Source: Actinomadura sp. 7K507 (GTDB lineage: Bacteria; Actinomycetota; Actinomycetes; Streptosporangiales; Streptosporangiaceae). From it: 64,000 bases of DNA. The position numbers were made by a program, and so were the translations under genes. Shown piece after piece: positions 27,031-33,970 of the stretch. The notes beneath the pieces are model-generated. The model saw only the letters and a program-made list of their open reading frames with translations, was not told the DNA's origin and did no database searches. The DNA lies in NCBI RefSeq assembly GCF_004348425.1, contig NZ_SMKK01000015.1:1-64000 (forward strand), in the 5' to 3' direction. Each line of letters opens with the position of its first letter. Positions within the stretch are counted from its first letter, which is position 1.

Positions 27031-27060
27031 AGAAAAGCCCCGCACGACTCACGCACGGGG
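27031..27060 (-). terminator. Intrinsic terminator/attenuator in the infC leader
   Basis: On the minus strand CCCCGTGC (27060-27053) pairs with GTGCGGGG (27045-27038) with two G-U pairs and a 7-nt loop. It is followed at once by CTTTTCTT, a true U-tract, rare in this GC-rich sequence. It lies 60 nt upstream of the infC start, so it must be bypassed for infC-rpmI-rplT expression: a transcription attenuator. Confidence 0.75.
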
Positions 27061-27605
27061 CCACCTTCGGTCTCCCTGAACGGCAAGGCCGCCCGGGGAC
27101 GACGGCGGGACGAGCGCCGAGCGCCCGTTCGCCGGACCGAGGACCCACCGGCCTCGGGGTCTGGGGTGTCCCCAGATAAACACCGCGGGCTCCGGCGAAG
27201 CCGCCCTGGTGGGCGGCGAGCAGGATCCGCGGCCTCGGCCGGTCAGGTGGGAGGTGGCCTCCGCTTGTGCGCCCTTTGCGCACGACCGCGGACGGTCGCG
27301 TGCACAGGGCCGGTCAGCCACCAAGAGTACCACCTGGGGAAGGTCTGGCGCGCCACCCGGAACGCCCGGCGTCCCGGGTGATCGAAAGTGGCTCTCGTGA
27401 GGTACGCCACCCTCGTCAACAGGCCGGGACACACTCGCATTCCCGGATCCGGTGAGCCGCGCGGGACGCTGCCGTGGCGCCCGCGGCCTGGCCGGGAGGG
27501 TGAGGGTCTTCTGGCCCGGCCGGCCGCTCGGCATGGCGGTCCCGGCTTGTTACGGTGGAGCGAGGACGGCCCGGTGGGGCCGGCGCCAGGGAGGTAGTTC
27601 CCGCG
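27061..27605. promoter_or_regulatory. Long structured infC leader and divergent promoter region
   Basis: No credible gene in 545 nt. On the minus strand a strong hairpin is formed by 27278-27288 and 27293-27303 (10 of 11 pairs, 4-nt loop). Just beside it TGCGC/GCGCA (around 27269-27281) forms another. Together with the attenuator they make a multi-stem leader more than 240 nt long for infC. The right end must also hold the promoter of the plus-strand NUDIX gene; I could not identify -35/-10 boxes confidently for either direction. Confidence 0.5.
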
Positions 27606-28115
27606 ATGCCCTCGGTCGAGGCCGGCGCGACCGGCCCCCTCACCGCCTTGTCACCGATCAGGCTGGCGTTCGCCCAGAAGGCGTTCATCGTCTCCGGCGG
27701 ACGGCTCCTGCTGGTCCGCAAGTCCGCGTCCGACCCGTTCCATCCGGGCCGCTGGGAGGTGCCCGGCGGGCGGCTGGAGGAGGACGACCTGGACCTGGAC
27801 GACCACATCCGCCGGGAGGTCTGGGAGGAGGTCGGCCTCAAGATCGATCCAGGGCCGGCGTTCCATCTCTGGCAGTGGTTCATGCCGGACCGGCCGCCCG
27901 CCTCCGCCGGGGCGCCCGCCAAGGGCGGGCGGACACGCGTCGTGGCGGCCGCGCGCCGCTGCCGGCCGGTGACCCTGGACGCCAGCCTGGCGAACCAGGA
28001 CACGGGCGACCATCTCGACGGATGCGCCTGGGCTCCGCTCGACGGGATCCACGCCTACGACCTCATCCCGAGCCTGCGTCCGGTGATGCGGGCGTTCCTC
28101 ACTCCGCCCCGCTGA
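27606..28115 (+). CDS. NUDIX hydrolase
   Basis: A 169-aa protein from ATG 27606 (GGGAGG about 11 nt upstream). The Nudix box is recognisable, GGRLEED...REVWEEVGL (about residues 56-79), but has two extra residues between the Gly and the REVWEE part relative to the G-x5-E-x7-REUXEEXGU consensus. Substrate unknown (nucleoside diphosphate-linked). The middle holds a basic variable insert (GGRTRVVAAARRCRP). First gene of a plus-strand pair; the PfkB-like kinase starts 12 nt after its stop. Confidence 0.85.
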   Translation: MPSVEAGATGPLTALSPIRLAFAQKAFIVSGGRLLLVRKSASDPFHPGRWEVPGGRLEEDDLDLDDHIRREVWEEVGLKIDPGPAFHLWQWFMPDRPPASAGAPAKGGRTRVVAAARRCRPVTLDASLANQDTGDHLDGCAWAPLDGIHAYDLIPSLRPVMRAFLTPPR

Positions 28116-28126
28116 GCGGCCGCGAC

Positions 28127-29065
28127 ATGGCCGCACCCCGATCGCCCGCCGAGTGGCCGGGCCTGGAGGGCGCGCACGAGCGCCGCTTCGGCCTCTTCGT
28201 CATCGGGGACGTCGGCATCGAGATCCGCGCATCGCTGCCGGACGTCCGGTTCACGGAGCTGGACGCCGACCGCCTCTCCTACGCCCCGGCACGGGCCATG
28301 GTCGCGGGGACGGCCGTCAACCTGGCCCGGCCCGCGACGTGCTACTTCCGCCGGGTCGGCGTGCTGGGCAAGGTCGGGGACGACGACTTCACGCCGGTGA
28401 TCCGCCGGGAACTGCGGCGGATCGGCGTGGACGACCACCTGCGCGTCGAAGCCGGCACGCCCAACGGCGTCGCGGTGATGCTGCGCGACCGGCCGTGCGG
28501 CGGCGGGCGGGGGGCCCGGCTCCTGGTCGTCCAGGACGACCCGCCGGGCCGCCGCCTCGCCGAGCCGGAGGTCCGCGCGGCCGCGGCCGGGATCGGGGAC
28601 GCGGACGTGCTGGCCATCGACGGGTACTCGCTGCTGTCCCCGGTGTCCCGGAGGGCGCTGAGCGCGGCGGCCCGGCTGGCCCGGGACGCGGGGACGCGGG
28701 TCGCGTTCGACCTCGTCCCGCACGACATCGACGCGCGGCTGCCCGCCCGCGCCGTGCTGCCGGTGCTCGCGCTGGCCGACGCGGTCATCTCCGAGGCGCC
28801 CACGCTGGCGCGGCTGCTCGGCCGCCCGGCGCCGGCCGAGGGGTTCGAGGTGCGGGGGCTCCTGCCGGAGCTCGACCGCGCGGTGCCGGGCCGTCCGCTG
28901 TGGCTGCTGCGTTTCGGCGCCACGTCGCTGGAGCGGGTGATCGCGTACCGGCGGGAACGCCTGCTGATGGAGTACCCGACCGGATACGGGGACGGCGTCG
29001 AGCGCGCCGGTTTCGGCGACCGGCTCGCGGCGTCCGAGCTCTACTGGTGGCTGTCGGGGCCGTGA
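28127..29065 (+). CDS. PfkB/ribokinase-family protein
   Basis: A 312-aa ribokinase-fold protein: FGLFVIGDVGIEI at the N-terminus, the substrate-loop region AGTAVNLARPATCYFRRVGVLGKVGDDDF and a C-terminal AGFGDRLAASELYW. That last stretch matches the PfkB GAGD motif with the catalytic Asp retained but the preceding DTT replaced by Gly-Val-Glu-rich sequence. Substrate unknown (sugar or nucleoside). Its last 25 nt overlap the convergent HIT gene. The much longer frame starting at 27452 is a shadow over the NUDIX gene. Confidence 0.85.
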   Translation: MAAPRSPAEWPGLEGAHERRFGLFVIGDVGIEIRASLPDVRFTELDADRLSYAPARAMVAGTAVNLARPATCYFRRVGVLGKVGDDDFTPVIRRELRRIGVDDHLRVEAGTPNGVAVMLRDRPCGGGRGARLLVVQDDPPGRRLAEPEVRAAAAGIGDADVLAIDGYSLLSPVSRRALSAAARLARDAGTRVAFDLVPHDIDARLPARAVLPVLALADAVISEAPTLARLLGRPAPAEGFEVRGLLPELDRAVPGRPLWLLRFGATSLERVIAYRRERLLMEYPTGYGDGVERAGFGDRLAASELYWWLSGP

Positions 29066-29829
29066 CCGTCCTCCGGGACCGCGTCCTCCTCGGCTCTCAT
29101 CGCCGCGCGCAGGGCCCGGAGGGTGCCCAGGAACCGGCGTCTGCTGCCGGGCAGCCCGAACGTCTCCTGCCAGCGCCAGATCTCGTCGCGTGCGGGGGTC
29201 TCATCGCGTGCGGGGGTCCCATCGCGTGCGGGGGTCCCATCGCGTGCTCCGGTCCCATCGCGTGCTCCGGCGGTGACGGCCCAGCGCAGGAACTGGCTCC
29301 GGACGCCGTCGCCGGGGTGGACCGTCGCCACGCCGTCCTCCTCTATCAGGAGGTAGGAGCGGCCGGTGCGGAAGTACGCCCGCAGCGTGGCGTGGTCGGC
29401 GGGCGCCCCGGGAAGGCCCTGCTCCTCCACCACCGCCCGCACACCGTGCGTTCCCGGCAGCAGGTGCCAGTGCGCGTGGTCGATGCACGCGCCTCCGCCC
29501 TGGGCACTCGCCGGCCCGTGCTCGAAAAGCAGCAGCTCGCCGTCCCCGTACGCCTCCCGGTAGAGGCGGGCCACACGGTCGCGCCATGACAGTGCGCGTT
29601 CCCACATGCCCAGGCCGAATGCCCCGGCGCACTGATGGTGTTCGCGTGTCACCAGCAGGACGTGCCCTTCCGCGAGCGGCGCCACGTCCGGCATCAGGAG
29701 GAAGCCGGCGTCGCGGGCGATGACGCCGGCCTCCCCGGGAAGGCCGGCCATGACGTTGAAGCGGAACCGGAGAGGCGGGCACAGCACGCACTCATGACCG
29801 GGCTCGTTCCACACCGTCGGCTCGGCCAA
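29041..29829 (-). CDS. HIT-superfamily nucleotide hydrolase/transferase
   Basis: The histidine triad HAHWHLLP (about residues 117-124) fits HxHxHxx. The N-terminus has CVLCPPLRFRFNVMAG, a possible metal-binding Cys pair, and DVAPLAEGHVLLVTREHH as in HIT enzymes. The C-terminal half contains a repeat tract of the hexapeptide GTPARD (see 29187-29270) followed by an Arg-rich tail. The family acts on dinucleoside polyphosphates or nucleotide-linked substrates. The start appears to be TTG 29829 with AGGAGG only 1-4 nt upstream, so it is uncertain. Convergent with the PfkB gene. Confidence 0.85.
   Translation of the reverse strand: MAEPTVWNEPGHECVLCPPLRFRFNVMAGLPGEAGVIARDAGFLLMPDVAPLAEGHVLLVTREHHQCAGAFGLGMWERALSWRDRVARLYREAYGDGELLLFEHGPASAQGGGACIDHAHWHLLPGTHGVRAVVEEQGLPGAPADHATLRAYFRTGRSYLLIEEDGVATVHPGDGVRSQFLRWAVTAGARDGTGARDGTPARDGTPARDETPARDEIWRWQETFGLPGSRRRFLGTLRALRAAMRAEEDAVPEDGHGPDSHQ
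29187..29270. repeat. 18-bp tandem repeat inside the HIT gene
   Basis: Unit CGCGTGCGGGGGTCCCAT, starting at 29187, 29205, 29223 and 29241, with a partial fifth copy at 29259. Copies 1-3 are almost identical; copies 4-5 share CTCCGG in place of CGGGGG. It encodes the hexapeptide PARDGT/GARDGT, so copy changes keep the frame. Confidence 0.9.
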
Positions 29830-29974
29830 GCCTCCTCCAGCACCACGGACCGCGGGACCGCTCTCGTTCCAACGTGCCCGGCGCCGGCGATCTGTACATC
29901 AATGGATACAGACATAGAACCCATGAGGTACAAAGCATGGCCTCGCGGGAACAAAAGGAACAGAAGGCGACATC

Positions 29975-31351
29975 GTGAATCAGACACCTCCTCTCCCCGC
30001 ACCGGCCCCCCGCGCCGAACGTCCCGCCGCCACGTCCGGGCCCCCCGACGTCCCCGCGATCGACATGGCGGTCCTGGAGACCCGGCTGACCGAATCGCTG
30101 GACGTGCTGCGCGACACCTACGCGCCCGCGCTCGGCTCCGGCGGCGGCTGGTACCACGAGCTGACCCGCCCCGAGCCGGGTACCACCGCGACGGCCCTCG
30201 GGCTCCTGGCGTTCGCCGAGGCGGGCCGCCCGTTCGAGTACTTCGACGAGGGCCTGGCCCTCCTCGCCGCCCGGCAGACCAGCTCCGGCGACGCGCTGCG
30301 CGACGGCGGCTGGGCCACCAAGACCAGCCTCGGCATGCCGGTCGTGGAGGCGACCGGCTGGATCGCGCGCTTCCTGGCCCGCGCCCGCTGCGGCCTGCGC
30401 GACGACGCGCCCGACCTCAGGCGCGCCTACCTGTGGCTGGTCCACAACCAGAACGCCGACGGCGGCTGGGGCTCGCTGCACGGCTGCCAGTCGCGGGTAT
30501 GGCTGACGTGCCTGGCGCTCCGCGCGCTCAGCCAGCTCAACCCCTACGCCCCGGCCGTCGACCGGGGCGTGGAGTGGCTGACCGCGGACCGGACCGCGCA
30601 CCGGCCCGGCTGGGGACCGACGCAGGCGTCCCGGCCCACCGTCACCCACACCGCGTTCGCGCTGGTGACGCTCGCCGAGGCGCGGCCGGACCTGAAGACC
30701 GAGCGGCTGCTGGACGCCTACGACTGGCTGCTGGAACACCTCGACCCGGACGACGACCACACCTGGATCGAGACCTACGACGTCTCCCCGCACGGCGCCG
30801 GATCCCAGCCGGTGTGGCGGCTCGCCCTGTGGCACTACGGCCTGCCGGTCGCGCTCACCGCGCTGCTGCGGGACCCGCGCGGGCCGCACGGACCCGCCGT
30901 CGCCCGCGCGTTCCGCACCCTGGTGCGCGGCGAGGTGGCCGACCCGCGCTGGAACGGCTACCCGGGCAGCGGCCGCACGTCGCTGTGGACGCTGTGGTGG
31001 CGGCTCGAGACGCTGATCGCGCTCACCCGGACGCCGCTCGCCGGGAACGCCGGCGTGCTGCACTGGCTGCCGGACGCGACGGTCGTGCAGCTCGCCCACG
31101 CGCGGGAACTCCCCCTGGACGCGCTGCTGCCGCACCGCCGGCTCATCGATCCGGTGGCGCTCGCCCGGCGGCACTGGGCCGCGCTCCTGCTGGCCCTGGT
31201 GTGCGCCGGAAGCACGCTCGGCGTCGCCCTCGGCGCGTGGGGCTGGAAGGACTTCTGGCTCAGCGTGATCCTGCCGGTCATCCTCACCAGCATCGACGAG
31301 TCGGTGAAACGGCGCCGTGCCCCGCGCGGCCCCCCTCCGGCGGGCCCCTGA
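29975..31351 (+). CDS. Membrane-anchored terpene-cyclase-like toroid protein
   Basis: A 458-aa protein with prenyltransferase/squalene-cyclase repeats: DGGWATKTS, NQNADGGWGSLHG, GWGPTQASRPTVTHTAFAL. The cyclase acid motif DXDD is not evident (nearest is DPDDDHTW), so it may bind rather than cyclise a substrate. Two hydrophobic C-terminal segments (about 388-412 and 418-436) should anchor it. The start is GTG 29975 with AAGG 8 nt upstream, behind an unusually AT-rich 90-nt stretch (29885-29970). Its function is unknown; the nearby NUDIX, PfkB and HIT genes suggest a nucleotide- or lipid-linked accessory pathway (inference). Confidence 0.85.
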   Translation: MNQTPPLPAPAPRAERPAATSGPPDVPAIDMAVLETRLTESLDVLRDTYAPALGSGGGWYHELTRPEPGTTATALGLLAFAEAGRPFEYFDEGLALLAARQTSSGDALRDGGWATKTSLGMPVVEATGWIARFLARARCGLRDDAPDLRRAYLWLVHNQNADGGWGSLHGCQSRVWLTCLALRALSQLNPYAPAVDRGVEWLTADRTAHRPGWGPTQASRPTVTHTAFALVTLAEARPDLKTERLLDAYDWLLEHLDPDDDHTWIETYDVSPHGAGSQPVWRLALWHYGLPVALTALLRDPRGPHGPAVARAFRTLVRGEVADPRWNGYPGSGRTSLWTLWWRLETLIALTRTPLAGNAGVLHWLPDATVVQLAHARELPLDALLPHRRLIDPVALARRHWAALLLALVCAGSTLGVALGAWGWKDFWLSVILPVILTSIDESVKRRRAPRGPPPAGP

Positions 31352-31361
31352 ACCGGGCGGG

Positions 31362-32258
31362 TCAGGCGCGGCGGGCCAGTTCCGCCTCCCCGGCGGCGCG
31401 CATCGCCTCCACCGGCACGTCCTCGCGGCCGGTCATCAGCGCCACCTGCCGGACGGCCTGGTGCAGCAGCATCTCGAACCCGCCGACGACCGTCCCGCCG
31501 GCCCGCCCGACCGCCGCCGCGAGCGCCGTGGGCCACGGCGCGTACACCACGTCGAACAGCACCATGCCGGACGGCACCGTGCCGGACGGCACCGTGCCGG
31601 ACAGGGCGGCGCAGGAGGCGGCGACCGGGTCTGCGAAGGCGTCCGCCGCCCGTCCCGGCAGCGTCGACACCACCAGCCCGGCGGGCAGGTGCGCGGCCAC
31701 CCGGTCGAGCGCCACGACGCGGACCGCGAGCCCGAATCGCGCCCCCACCTCCGCCGCCTCGGACGCGCGTTCCGGCCTCCGTACGGCGAGCACCGCCTCG
31801 TCCATGCCGAGCGCGCCGAGCGCGGCCAGGGCGGACGCCGCCGTCGCGCCGCCGCCCAGCACGAGCGCGCACGCTCCGCCGTGCGGCGGGACGGGCTTCA
31901 CGCCCGCCTCGGTCAGCGCCGTCACGATGCCGTGCACGTCGGTGTTGTCGCCGTGCCGCCGCCCGTCCCGCAGGACGACCGTGTTGACGCCGCCGACCTT
32001 CACCGCCAGGTCCGACACCGCGTCCATCATGTCCAGCGCGGCGCGCTTGAGCGGCATGGTCAGCGACAGCCCCGCCCACTCGGGGCCGAGACCGTCGAGG
32101 AGACCGGCCAGGTCCTCCTCGCCGCACTCGACCGCCTCGTAGGACCAGCCGTCCAGCCCCATCGCCTCGTACGCCGCCCGGTGCAGCACCGGCGACAGCG
32201 AATGCGCGATCGGCGACCCCAGCACCGCCGCGCGGCGGCCCGTCTCCCCCACTGCCAC
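31362..32258 (-). CDS. aroE: Shikimate dehydrogenase
   Basis: NADP-dependent reduction of 3-dehydroshikimate. Motifs: GSPIAHSLSPVLH (shikimate site), LTMPLKRAALD (catalytic Lys), GDNTDVHG (catalytic Asp) and nucleotide-binding VLGGGATAASALAAL. Residues 219-230 carry a short GTVPS repeat (three 15-bp copies at 31561-31602) that is not a family feature and probably forms a surface loop. 298 aa. Part of the alaS-ruvX-mltG-aroE string typical of actinobacteria; 38-nt gap from mltG. Confidence 0.95.
   Translation of the reverse strand: MAVGETGRRAAVLGSPIAHSLSPVLHRAAYEAMGLDGWSYEAVECGEEDLAGLLDGLGPEWAGLSLTMPLKRAALDMMDAVSDLAVKVGGVNTVVLRDGRRHGDNTDVHGIVTALTEAGVKPVPPHGGACALVLGGGATAASALAALGALGMDEAVLAVRRPERASEAAEVGARFGLAVRVVALDRVAAHLPAGLVVSTLPGRAADAFADPVAASCAALSGTVPSGTVPSGMVLFDVVYAPWPTALAAAVGRAGGTVVGGFEMLLHQAVRQVALMTGREDVPVEAMRAAGEAELARRA
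31561..31602. repeat. 15-bp tandem repeat inside aroE
   Basis: Nearly three copies of GGCACCGTGCCGGAC, encoding Ser-Gly-Thr-Val-Pro units in the C-terminal half of AroE. In frame. Confidence 0.85.
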
Positions 32259-32296
32259 GTCCTCGTTCGGTCGCCCGGAACCCGGTCGCCCGGAGC

Positions 32297-33472
32297 TCAG
32301 TTGCCCGGGTTCGCCTTCTGCCAGGCCCGGAACTTCTTCTCCAGCTTCAGCTGCTGATCATAGGTCGTGGCGAACTCGGTGATCTTGCGGTCCGGGTCGG
32401 TGGTGACGAAGAACAGCCACGTCCCCTTCTTCGGTTCCAGCGCCGCCTCGATCGCCGCGTGCCCCGGGTTGCCGATCGGGCCCGGCGGCAGGCCCCGGTA
32501 CTTGTAGGTGTTGTACCGCGAGTCGAACTTGAGATCCTCGTTGGTGACCGTGAGCGTCCGCTTGCCGAGCGCGTACACCACCGTGCTGTCGAACTGGAGG
32601 GGCATGTTCTCCTCCACCCGGTTGTAGATCACCCGGGAGACCTTCGGCAGGTCGCTGGGCCTGGCTCCCTCCGCCTGGATCAGGCTGGCCAGCGTGATGA
32701 CGGTGCCCGGCTTCATGCCCGCTTCGCGCGCCTTGCCGACGAGGCCGTAGCTCTCGGCCTCGTCGTTGAAGCGGGACACCATCTGCTTGAGGATCTGCGA
32801 CGCCGACCCGTTCGGGTCGAGGTCGTAGCGGCCCGGGTAGAGGTAGCCCTCCACCTTGCCCTTCGCGTACGGCGGCAGCCCCAGCTCCGCCGGTTTCCCG
32901 GCGGCCGCCTCGAACTCCTTCGCCGTGATCCCGGTCTTCTTCTCCAGCAGCTCGAAGACCTCGATGGCCCGCCGCCCCTCCGGGACGGTGATCTGGTTGC
33001 CGGCGCGCGACTTGGGGTCCAGCAGCAGCGCCATCGCCGCCGCGGACGACATCTTCAGCCGCATCTGGTAGAAGCCCGGCTGGATGCTGGGGGCGCGCGT
33101 CTCCTTGTTGTAGACCTTGACGAACGCGCGGTGGCTCTTGACCACCTCGTGCTCCTCCAGCGCCTTGCCGATCCCCGCGCCGGTGGCGCCGTCCTTGATC
33201 TGGACCGTGACATTCCCGGTGCCCGCGCCGGCGTAGTCCGGCGGGTTCCACTTGTCGTCCAGCCACGCGTACCCCAGCACGCCGCCGGTCCCGAACACCG
33301 CGACCAGGAACGCCATCGCGAACAGGGACGCGGCCCGGCCGTTGCGCCTGCGCCGCTTCTGCCGCTTGCGGGCGCGCCGCTGGTCCTTCCGGCCGAGCCG
33401 CTGTTCCGGCGGCGGCCGCCCGTCGCCGTACGGGTCGCCGTACGGATCTGAGAAAAGGTCCAAATCGTTCAT
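32297..33472 (-). CDS. mltG: Endolytic murein transglycosylase MltG
   Basis: Membrane-bound enzyme that terminates nascent glycan strands. The cytoplasmic N-terminus is very basic (KDQRRARKRQKRRRRNGR) after an acidic DPYGDPYGDG repeat. One membrane helix (about 49-70) is followed by a LysM-like region and the YceG catalytic domain with LASLIQAEGA (catalytic Glu), VSRVIYNRVEENMPLQFDSTV and PGPIGNPGHAAIEAAL near the C-terminus. 391 aa. The ATG overlaps the ruvX stop (ATGA). The open frame running to 33868 is a shadow over ruvX. Confidence 0.95.
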   Translation of the reverse strand: MNDLDLFSDPYGDPYGDGRPPPEQRLGRKDQRRARKRQKRRRRNGRAASLFAMAFLVAVFGTGGVLGYAWLDDKWNPPDYAGAGTGNVTVQIKDGATGAGIGKALEEHEVVKSHRAFVKVYNKETRAPSIQPGFYQMRLKMSSAAAMALLLDPKSRAGNQITVPEGRRAIEVFELLEKKTGITAKEFEAAAGKPAELGLPPYAKGKVEGYLYPGRYDLDPNGSASQILKQMVSRFNDEAESYGLVGKAREAGMKPGTVITLASLIQAEGARPSDLPKVSRVIYNRVEENMPLQFDSTVVYALGKRTLTVTNEDLKFDSRYNTYKYRGLPPGPIGNPGHAAIEAALEPKKGTWLFFVTTDPDRKITEFATTYDQQLKLEKKFRAWQKANPGN

Positions 33473-33933
33473 GAGCTCCCCCGGACGATCTCTCCTGGGG
33501 GGCTGCCGGTCAACCTTTCCGCGTCGAGGGCCGCCTGCAGCAGGACCGCCGCGGCGGCCTGGTCGACCACCTTCCGCCGGGCCTTGCCGTGCACTCCTCC
33601 GGCCCGCAGCCCGCTTTCGGCCGTGACGGTCGTGAGCCGCTCGTCGTGCAGCCGTACCGTCCCCGGGGGGAGACGGTCCGCGACCCTGGCCGCGAACCTG
33701 CGCGCCGCCTCCGCCGCCGGGCCCTCCCGGCCCGACAGCGACGTCGGCAGTCCCACGACCACCTCGATCGCCTCGTGCTCCGCCGCGAGGGCCACGAGCC
33801 GGTCGACGTCTCCTTTGCCGGTCTTCACCGTCTCCAGAGGAGACGCGAGAATCCCGCCGGGATCGCACCGCGCGACCCCGATCCGCACACTCCCCACATC
33901 AATTCCCAATCGGACGCCCTGCCTCATGCTCAT
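33469..33933 (-). CDS. ruvX: Holliday-junction resolvase-like protein RuvX/YqgF
   Basis: RNase H-fold protein, implicated in 16S rRNA processing and/or junction resolution. LGIDVGSVRIGVARCDP (first catalytic Asp), VVVGLPTSLSGREGPAAE, HDERLTTVTAE and the terminal VDQAAAAVLLQAALD (last Asp) are present. 154 aa. Lies 37 nt after alaS and overlaps mltG by 4 nt. Confidence 0.95.
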   Translation of the reverse strand: MSMRQGVRLGIDVGSVRIGVARCDPGGILASPLETVKTGKGDVDRLVALAAEHEAIEVVVGLPTSLSGREGPAAEAARRFAARVADRLPPGTVRLHDERLTTVTAESGLRAGGVHGKARRKVVDQAAAAVLLQAALDAERLTGSPPGEIVRGSS

Positions 33934-33970
33934 GGCCTCGCCCCCGATCGCCTACCCCGATGTGCGGGGC

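Noticed and set aside
29187-29270. CRISPR array
   Set aside because: Units are directly adjacent with no spacers and lie in frame inside a gene; the same is true of 60454-60558.
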